DNA of 64,000 bases from Aplectana chamaeleonis (lineage: Eukaryota; Nematoda; Chromadorea; Rhabditida; Cosmocercidae): contig JAPDOI010000151.1 in NCBI GenBank assembly GCA_029168955.1, positions 620,001 to 684,000 on the forward strand, written 5' to 3'. The notes below the pieces were generated by a model. The model was not told where the DNA came from. It ran no database searches and worked only from the letters and a program-made list of their open reading frames with translations. A program made the position numbers and the translations under genes. Below are positions 56,771 to 64,000 of the stretch, piece after piece. The first letter of the stretch is position 1, and each line of letters begins with the position of its first letter.

Positions 56771-58530
56771 TTATTTATTTATTTATTGATAAACGTAGGA
56801 AAACCTACGTAGAACAAACAAAATATGACTGAGAAAAACAATATGATATCGCTGCATCATAAAATAGATGCGCTAAAAAGAAATCTTCAGTAATGCAAAC
56901 CCTATAAAAATACCTATAGCACAACACTTTCAGGAATTCTCTGTTAGCACAAGTTCTCTAGCCTTTAACTTGAACAAATTAAGTGACATTCGAAACCAAT
57001 CATCCCTAAATGTTTTATTTAACATCGTTAGAATTCTTACTGAAAAATAACTCGACCTTATTTTAGTTCTTGATAACGGAACCTTGAATCGAATCCTATT
57101 GTTCCTACCCCTGGAATTAGCGAAAGTGAAAAAGTTCGTGAAGGGAATCGATACCTTCCTTGTTAAAATTTTGAAAGCCATAATAAGGTCATTTTTCTTT
57201 CTTCTATTCAACAAACTAGGTAAAGAATATATGCCGCCTAAGGACTCCATTCGGTATAAACTCATAACTTAGCCCTGAGCATCTAATAGCGAGTTTACGA
57301 GTGAAACTACTCTGCACTGACTCCAAGTAGTCGATATCCTTCTTCTTATATGGCGAAAACACAGTGGTACCCGACTCAAGGAGTGGTCTAACATAGGTTT
57401 TGTATGCTTTAACGAGCGTCAAAGCATTCCTAGAGCGAAGAGCTTTGAACAAGTTGTAAGTCCGGTGAGATGCGATGGATACTATATGTCTGTAATGACT
57501 GTCAAAACTAAGTTTACTATTATACATAAATCCGAGGTCTTTAACCTCATTCACAAATTCCAAAACCTCTGAGCCTAACGTATAGGCGATATTTGCAGAA
57601 TCGTTGCCAATACGGAGCACTTTGGTTTTTTGAGGAGCTAAGGGTAGTCCCCACCGATCTGACCAATTCTTTACATGATCAATAGCAGCCTGGAGCGCTT
57701 CTATGTCGCTTGAACTTCGAATGATTTTGTATATCTTTATGTCATCTGCGTACATGGTGCAAGTAACGTCGAAACGAGAAATTTCATCAGGCAATTCGGA
57801 GGTGTAAATCAAGAAAAGAAGTGGAGATAAAACTCCACCCTGTGGCACTCCATTAGAAATGCTGTGAATTGAGGATAGCTCATTACCAATTCTAACCTGA
57901 TAGGTGCGATTCTGCAAAAAACTAGTAATCCACTGGACTGCCCGAGGATGAATACCAACAGCTTCCAATTTTTTGACCAATTTATATGTTGGTACTCTGT
58001 CAAAAGCCTTTGCAAAATCAAAGAATACAACATGTACAATCTCCTTATTCTCCACTGCTAAAGACCAATCATTGAAAGAAGTGAGTAAAGCTGTCTCACA
58101 AGACCTCCCTTTGCAGAACCCATGCTGAGAGTGAGGGATGACATCATACTTGTTCAAGTGATCAGTCAGTTTGTTTTTGATTATCTTCTCAAATGTCCTT
58201 GCAAAATGGAAGTAATGCTGACAGGACGGTAATTTTCACAGAGTTAAAGGGTGGTTTTTTGGAATTGGAACAACATAAGAATGGCGCCACCGCAAGGGGA
58301 CCTCGGCTCTCATGTAGGACAAGTTGAAGAGATATTCAAGAGGCGAGGCTATGAAGACCAGAATCCTTTTAATAAAATACAAAGGTTCTGAGTCAGGCGT
58401 AAAAGAGGACGAGCGGGGCCACTTAGCCAGAAAGTTAATTATTTCGTCTTTGTAGAACCAAATGGTCGGATCCATAAGCGGAAAACGAACAGGAATATCA
58501 TCACACTCTTCAGCAATACTAGACTTGGGA
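56771..58530 (-). pseudogene. CR1/Jockey-like LINE, reverse transcriptase with frameshifts
   Basis: Read 5' to 3' on minus from about 58530. There is an N-terminal region leading to SYVVPIPKN, then NYRPVSITSIL in another frame, then TFEKIIKNKLTDHL and QHGFCKGRSCETALL in a third. An open run follows with FDFAKAFDRVP, GVPQGGVLSPLLFLIY and the catalytic YADDIKIY motif, then the thumb region to about 57225. The frame shifts again near 57240 into the C-terminal part (NRRKKNDLIMAFKILTR...) ending at 56930. A TAAATAAATAAATAAG-type 3' tail lies at 56771-56790. At least three frameshifts make it inactive. No endonuclease domain is present. It is truncated by the ATTCG array at its 5' side. Confidence 0.92.
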
Positions 58531-58533
58531 CCG

Positions 58534-58975
58534 AATCGAATAATTATTCGAATAATATTCGAATAATTCGAATATTCGAGTATTCGAATATTCGATTCAT
58601 TCGGGAATTTAAATTTTGGGGTTTATTCGAATATTCGATTTATTCGGGAATTTAAATTTTGGATTTATTCGAATATTCGATTTATTCGAGGATTGAAATT
58701 TTGGATTTATTCGAATATTCGATTTATTCGAGAATTGAATTTTTGGATTTATCCGAATATTCGATTTATTCGAAAATTTAAATTTTGGATTTATTCGAAT
58801 ATTCGATTTATTCGGGAATTTCAATTTTGGATTTATTCGAATATTCGATTTATTCGAGAATTTCAATTTTCGATTTATTCGAATATTCGATTTATTCGAG
58901 AATTTAGAATTTGGATTTATTCGAATATTCGATTTATTCGAAAGTTTGAATTTCGGATTTATTCGAATATTCGGG
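58534..58975. repeat. ATTCG array, 42-bp units
   Basis: TTTATTCGAATATTCG starts at 58622, 58664 and 58706, an exact 42-bp spacing, for about eight units after a short pure (ATTCGAAT) stretch. It begins directly at the end of the LINE fragment. Confidence 0.95.
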
Positions 58976-59194
58976 AAAAAAGTGCCTCACATTCGAATCA
59001 GACAAGACCTATTTCCTTCGAAACAGAAACCCTTCAAAGAATCTTTTCGCAAATTGAGCTATCCATTTTTGTGAGTAACATTTCCGCTGTTCGTTCTTGT
59101 GTGCAGGTCTCCCGTTGCTCGCTGTACACAAGCAACAACGCATATTGATTAGGGGCGGTGCTATCCGAAGTTGCCGCAACAGGCCGGACTGGTA

Positions 59195-59755
59195 CTCAGA
59201 AAAATCAAAACAAGTTACTTGTAATATAACTGTAACTTACTTGAATGTCTGAAGTAACTTACATTTATATTACATCGCACTGCACCCAGTATCCTCTCAG
59301 GAATCGAAAACAAGTTACTTGTGACATATCTAAGCTGATGTAAGTTACCTGCGACTTATCTCAAGCCATTTAAGTTGGTGGCTCCTAAACAGGCAGCAGC
59401 GACCGTTTATCCCATCGTTTTTAGCACTGAATACGCAGGAAGTTGGCAAGTTGAAACGTGTTGAAACTCACAGAGCATTTCTACTGGCAAAACAATGAGA
59501 TGGAACACGTATGGATTAACAGTCGCTGCTGCCTGTTTAGGTTTTCTCATTTAAGTTACATGCAACATATCGACAGGAAACCGCTGGCAATTCGCCTCCA
59601 ATATGTTACATGTAACTTAAATGGCACAATAAAAGTCTCAAGTAACTTACATCGGCTTAGATATGTTACAAGTAACTTGTTTTCGGGTTTTTATGTTACA
59701 AGTAACTTGTTTTCGGGCTTTTATGTGACAAGTAACTTGTTTTCATTTTTCTGAG
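59195..59755. mobile_element. Inverted-repeat element AA with TA flanks
   Basis: Left end CTCAGAAAAATCAAAACAAG and right end CTTGTTTTCATTTTTCTGAG, with TA immediately outside on both sides. The inner arms carry repeated ACAAGTTACTTGT and GTAACTTACATC words. A TA duplication suggests mobilisation by a Tc1/mariner-type transposase (inference). Confidence 0.8.
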
Positions 59756-60579
59756 TAGCCGTCGCCCGTCGGCGCTGGGCCGCCTCCGCGAAATCAATAG
59801 TGTGTTCTCCTGCTCCCATTATTTTAGGCCGTCGCCGCCGTAATGGTGGATAGAGGGTATCCACGAAAGTGTGGCTGCCCGCTGTCCCCCATTGTGGGAG
59901 CTAGTTAAGCCGATCTCCTCCGATTTTCAACCCCCCCCCCGTCACTGGTCTCCTTTCTTTGAATTTCGTAATTGATTCTGTATAACGTATACGAAACGCA
60001 AATATAAGAATTAAACATGAGAAGCGAAGACAAGTTATGCAACTCAAACTCTTATTCTGCAGAAATTTCTCTCGCCGCGCTTTTTCTCCTCTTCTTTTCG
60101 AATATTCTGCTATCTTGATGCTCATTGTCGCAACCATTCACGACGAGTTTGAAATCTCCATGTTGCCGCCTGTTTGACTACCGCCTAGACTGCATACCGT
60201 AATCACAACATTTTTGGGCCACACACATGCTCCTGCCCGCACTTCGACGTTCCTACCTCGCACAACTCCGTCGTCCACAAATCTCCATCCTTCAACTGAG
60301 CCCCGTATTATTTAGGCAATAAATAACTTATCTATTCTATTCTACTTAACAGCATTAATACACAACTCAATAATACCACCGATACAACACTGATCACCTT
60401 TTCGAATAATTTGCTTTGGGGCAATATGTGTATCGTCGATCACTGGGCGAGAGATAGCCGCGACGCAGCGATCTAACGTGCTATCACTTGATCGATGTTC
60501 ATGACTATCATTACCTCCTCGCTTGCGTGCGTGCCACGTGTGCTCGTCGCGGCGATCTCTCAACCACCATCAGCATGGA
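59756..60579. other. Unassigned sequence
   Basis: No gene or repeat copy is supported. A C10 run lies at 59931-59940. Confidence 0.25.
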
Positions 60580-61295
60580 ATTCGCATTCAGCACCCCGAA
60601 TTACCTCCGCATAGCAATTTTGAGTCAAATCCGAGACTTTAACCAAACTACCGCATACCCACCGTAATCTAGCGCAAGCTGTCAAAAAAGATATACTGCA
60701 TCAGATACGCGTTGATCACTACAAATAACCCTCAAAGAAACAATTTGAGCAACATCGTAGCGCTCCGGAAAACGTCAAAAGTCGCATTTCGCCATCAAAT
60801 TTCCCTCCCGATGAGAAGCTTTGAACGAATTTAGTCGACAATCGACAAAGAAACCTCAGCTTCGTGATCAGCACCCCAAACAACCCCCCGCCCCACCACC
60901 TCTAGGGGAATTTAAGGTCAAATCTGGAATGTTTTTCTTCAACGCTTTCTGAAGCCCTACTTGATTTAGGTTAACGCTCAACCGAAAATTGGTACATGTG
61001 GGAAATGGTATCACTTCGTGGAAGCTCTGGAAAAAGTGCTTTTGCCCACGCTTTGTCCAGGGGGTTGTTTTGTGCGCTGAACACGATTGACCGTTTTCAG
61101 CATCTCGAAAGATCAGTATGCGTTTTTGGATGGTACAATAGGTATGCGAAACGGAAGAATGCCTATTACGATTTTTTTCAGAGTGACTAGGCAGCTGTTA
61201 AGGGCATATTCGGGCCCTACGTTCAAAGTGGTTCTAGAAAAGTACAGTTTATGTGGGACTGCCACTGGCTATTAGTAGTTTCCTTGTTAGTGTTC
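60580..61295 (-). repeat. Family Z copy (Z7)
   Basis: Contains ATTCGCATTCAGCACCCCGA, ACCAAACTACCGCATACCCA, TCGTGATCAGCACCCC and the outer block CATATTCGGGCCCTACG...GGTTCTAGAAAAGTACAG. Confidence 0.65.
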
Positions 61296-61300
61296 CCCGT

Positions 61301-61384
61301 CTTGAAGGTAGTTCACGATAAAAACAGTCTCCTAGCTTCTTCGGAAGTCGAAGTTCCGGGGTGATATTGACCTTGATTTCGAAA
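61301..61384 (+). mobile_element. Terminal fragment of a TTAA-group element (I-like)
   Basis: TTGAAGGTAGTTCACGATAA followed by AACAGTCTCCTAGCTTCTTC resembles the left end of I1. The rest is replaced by the ATTCG array. Confidence 0.5.
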
Positions 61385-61850
61385 TGTCGAATATTCTTCG
61401 AATATTCGAATAGGATTCGAATATTCGAATAGTTGGTCGACTTTTCGAATATATTCATTTATTCGGGAATTTTGAAAACGCCTTATTCGAATGTATTCAT
61501 TCATTCGGAAATTTTGAAAAGGCTTTATTCGAATGTATTCATTTATTCGGGATTTTTTAAAAAGCATTATTCGAATGTATTCATTTATTCGGGAATTTTT
61601 AAAAGGTATTTTTCGAATGTATTCATTTATTCGAGAATTTTGAAAACGCCTTATTCGAATATAATCATTTATTCGGGAATTTTGAAAACGCCTTATTCGA
61701 ATATATTCACTTATTCGGGATTTTTTAAAAGGCATTATTCGAATGTATTCATTTATTCGGGATTTTTTAAAAGGCATTATTCGAATGTATTCATTTATTC
61801 GGAATTTTCGAAATGGCCCTATTCGAATTATTCATTCATTCGAAAACTCG
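61385..61850. repeat. ATTCG array, 42-bp units
   Basis: ATTCATTTATTCGGG-type words start at 61453, 61495 and 61537, an exact 42-bp spacing, for about nine units. The variable part of each unit alternates between GGAATTTTGAAAACGCC and GGATTTTTTAAAAGGCA, distinct from the 58.6-kb array. Confidence 0.95.
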
Positions 61851-61854
61851 GGTC

Positions 61855-62010
61855 GAATGCCCATGTATAAGCAATACTATCATTGTGAACCCTTTGAAAC
61901 TCCTTGGCAAACAGTTCAGATTTATCCTTATCAGAAATGTCTAATGCTGTCAACCGTTGGCTGAACGGTTTGAAAATCATCAAATTCAAGTGGCGGGAAA
62001 CTCGCTTCAA
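61855..62010 (-). pseudogene. LINE fragment upstream of the reverse transcriptase
   Basis: Minus-strand translation gives ISDKDKSELFAKEFQRVHND, a pattern typical of the linker just before the reverse-transcriptase domain in CR1/Jockey-like LINEs. It stops at the ATTCG array. The LINE body at 58530 begins (in element order) just after this point, so the two may be pieces of one element. Confidence 0.65.
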
Positions 62011-62410
62011 CCTAATATTTCAAGAAATTTTTTCGACTTCTCTAACTTCTTATTTCTCGGATGTATTACGTTGCCAATTCATTAGTTTCGCCAGGAAAGT
62101 TTTCGGATACCACCTTCTGTATTATAATACTTAAGAGGCCATTCTTTTATGAATTTGAATGGGTCGGAACACAATTTCACGCGGTTATTTCGTTATGGAT
62201 CGATAGAGGGTTCAAAACCAGCCAGGTTTTTTTTATTCCTGGAATTCCGAAAAAAACGTATAAAAATAATGGGCCTCCAAAGCTGAGCATTTGTCACTAT
62301 TTTCAGCGTATTGTCTTTAGCGGGGCGAAATTGCGGTCTGCAGTTGCAGACAAGCGCTGTTGCAACACGCAGCACGATGTAAATCGTGCTGGAACGTTGT
62401 CCTGGCGCAA
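62011..62410. other. Unassigned sequence
   Basis: A GGTCTGCAGTTGCAGAC word at about 62333-62349 is an R-type palindrome. Nothing else is recognised. Confidence 0.3.
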
Positions 62411-62855
62411 TTAAAGGCATTATCCACGGTAAAAACCGTTTTCGAGTTTCCACCAGAAAACGAAGGTTTAGAGTCTGACTGTTTCATCAGTGAAGATAGA
62501 ATCATGAAAAACGCTGCAAAAGATCCAAAATTAGCTCTTCTTCTTGAAAGCCACATTTCAGCGGTGGGTCAGTTGCGCGGGCATGAGCCTGAAGTAGACA
62601 GCGTGTGCAAATGCACCCCAATGCTGAAACTCAGCCGCGCTCGCGCTCCAATGCTAATGAAGAAGCGGCCAAACTGCTCCTCGGAAAACTCGACCGCGAG
62701 CGGAAGGGCTAGCGCGAGCGGACTTCGGAGCCGTATGGAGCTCTTTCGGCCGTGTTTTCGTTCGTTCTTTCGACCCCGGTGCTCCAATGAGACCGTGTCC
62801 TTTCGATTTCCGGCCAAAAACCGAGGACGACGCTTATCGTGGACACTGCCTTTAA
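62411..62855 (+). mobile_element. TTAA-ended MITE, family J (J1)
   Basis: Left end TTAAAGGCATTATCCACGGT and right end ATCGTGGACACTGCCTTTAA. The interior (AGTCTGACTGTTTCATCAGT, CTCAGCCGCGCTCGCGCTCC) matches J2 in reverse. Confidence 0.9.
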
Positions 62856-63204
62856 CCTAGCGAGTATCTGTAACCGTAGACATCAATTCCTTCCGTCAAG
62901 GACAGCACGCGAGAAAAATCGTAAAAAATTGCTAACTTCGCAGGCTCACGACTTGTATACAAAAGTTTTTCTTCTACTCTAAAATAGATTATGAAGGTAT
63001 CCTCTGTTTCCGAGTGTGATTCATTTCCGTTCGTGGCGTGCTTCTGCGTGCGTACGCTGCGTCCCCTTCTCCCCACAATTTCTCGCTGTCTCTATTCTCG
63101 CTCCGCACAAGCGCGCGAGTGTAATAGAGTAAATCTGGCTCGGAACCAGAGGATATGTGCTTCGACACATCTCAATTCTTACATGAATGATCTCAGATGT
63201 ATGG

Positions 63205-63850
63205 TCGTTCCGAAAGCGATTGTCCGCCCACGCAGTTGACATGCATGTCGAGCGATCATCGCGTAGGCACTATTTGGACCTTAAAGGCAGTGTCTACGAT
63301 AAACTTCGTCCTCGGTTTTTGGCCGGAAATCGAATGTTCAGGGTCTCATTGGAGCACTGGGGTCGAAAGAACGAACGAAAACGAGCCCGAAAGAGCTCCG
63401 AAGTCCGCTTGCGCTAGCCCTTCCGCTCGCGGGCGAGTTTTCCGTGGAACAGTTTGGTCCGCTTCTACATTAGCATTGGAGCGCGAGCGCGGCTGAGTTT
63501 TAACATTGGGGCGCATTGGCGCATGCTGTCTAGTTCAGGCTCATGCCCGCGCAACTCATCCACCGTTGAAATGTTGCTTACAAAAAGAAGAGCTGATTTC
63601 GGAGGTTTCGCAGCGTTTTTCATGATTCTTTCTTCACTGATGAAACAGTCAGACCCTAAAGCTTCGTTTTCTGGGGGAAACTCGAAAACAATTTTTATCG
63701 TGGACACTGCCTTTAATGTCGATCAGCAGGATTATTACACGATCCCAGCCAGCTATTTGCAGCCGTGGAAAGGTTAGTCTGGAAAAGTGGCTTCGCGACG
63801 GCAGGTCGACACGCGCGCCGGCCGCGTTAGCGGACAGTCTCATTCGGATA
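63205..63850. mobile_element. Family X element (X2) interrupted by J2
   Basis: Left GTTCCGAAAGCGATTGTCCG...GACATGCATGTCGAGCG and right GTCGACACGCGCGCCGGCCG...GCGGACAGTCTCATTCGG are inverted copies, as in X1. The TTAA element J2 lies between them. Confidence 0.6.
63281..63716 (-). mobile_element. TTAA-ended MITE, family J (J2), nested in X2
   Basis: Left end TTAAAGGCAGTGTCTACGAT and right end ATCGTGGACACTGCCTTTAA. It is opposite in orientation to J1, so the two could pair as a 440-bp inverted repeat with a 425-bp spacer. Confidence 0.9.
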
Positions 63851-63902
63851 CAGTTTAGTGGTGTTGGTCTGTAGGGTATCGCTAATGACATTAAACATTC
63901 AG

Positions 63903-64000
63903 ATGATGCTGTTTGATCATGCATTGAGTGCAATCATGTCAAGTCTTTTCGACGTCAGAGTATCCTCTCTAGTGGTGCAAGATTCGTCGTTGGCTGCTGT
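63903..64000 (+). other. Possible exon running off the right edge
   Basis: After the acceptor-like ACATTCAG (63895-63902) a frame opens with ATGATGCTGTTTGATCATGC and stays open to the window end (32 codons, MMLFDHALSAIMSSLFDVRV and onward). No family is recognised, and the length is within chance. Confidence 0.2.

Noticed and set aside
58609..59148. Repetitive Asn/Ile/Lys or Phe/Tyr frames over the ATTCG arrays (also 61313-61870)
   Set aside because: The 42-bp arrays lack stops in several frames; no unique coding sequence.
63717..63773. Exon ending at a GTTAGT donor (DYYTIPASYLQPWK) joined to the frame at 63903
   Set aside because: The splice phases do not match (joining gives a stop after four codons), and the segment lies within the X2 element.

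Overview
The window is repeat-rich intergenic and intronic DNA from a eukaryote, most likely a nematode. The evidence is one spliced gene with short GT..AG introns ending in TTTCAG/TTTTAG-type acceptors, a type II tRNA gene, RTE-like and CR1/Jockey-like LINE remnants, and a dense population of short inverted-repeat (MITE-like) elements. There are no bacterial operons, CRISPR arrays or prophages. The species cannot be named from the sequence; a clade V (strongylid-type) nematode is my guess from the gene architecture and the element mix.

Only one protein gene is clear: a ten-exon plus-strand gene (30804-40128) encoding an acyl-CoA-binding domain fused to a peroxisomal/mitochondrial enoyl-CoA delta isomerase 2 (ECI2 type, as in nematode ech-4). 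All ten exons join in frame to about 372 residues. Two of its introns are inflated to 3.5 and 4.1 kb by repeats. A possible second gene lies just downstream (40712-41033). Small open segments at 300-425 and 63903-64000 could be isolated exons but are weak.

Most of the remaining sequence can be sorted into repeat families, given letters here. (1) TTAA-ended elements of about 400-500 bp (A, C, D, E, F, G, H, I, J) plus longer relatives (K, M). All begin TTAAAGGCA and end with its complement, but their interiors and inner terminal repeats differ. Several abut so exactly that they share a single TTTAAA (9829-11168; 42362-43294; 49878-50779), and several are nested. (2) A long, degenerate family (Z) with recurring blocks and long inverted ends, found at about ten places. 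(3) Small foldback elements: U (9-bp target duplications), V, S, T, W, X, Y, R, AA and DD. (4) Tandem arrays. The notable point is that several arrays of different sequence have a period of exactly 42 bp (13231-14812, 58618-58975, 61453-61840, 26369-26460, 27260-27302, and approximately 19632-19900).

By region: 0-9 kb holds scattered MITEs, an RTE tail and an 870-bp palindrome. 9.8-15.4 kb is a chain of TTAA elements, one of them split by a 2.8-kb insertion made of a long perfect-length inverted repeat, a 42-bp minisatellite and a terminal hairpin. 16-30 kb holds the tRNA genes and many MITEs. 30.8-40.1 kb is the ECI2 gene. 41-56 kb is nested MITEs and Z copies. 56.8-62 kb is a LINE apparently broken by ATTCG arrays. 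62-64 kb holds two opposed J elements, one nested in an X element.
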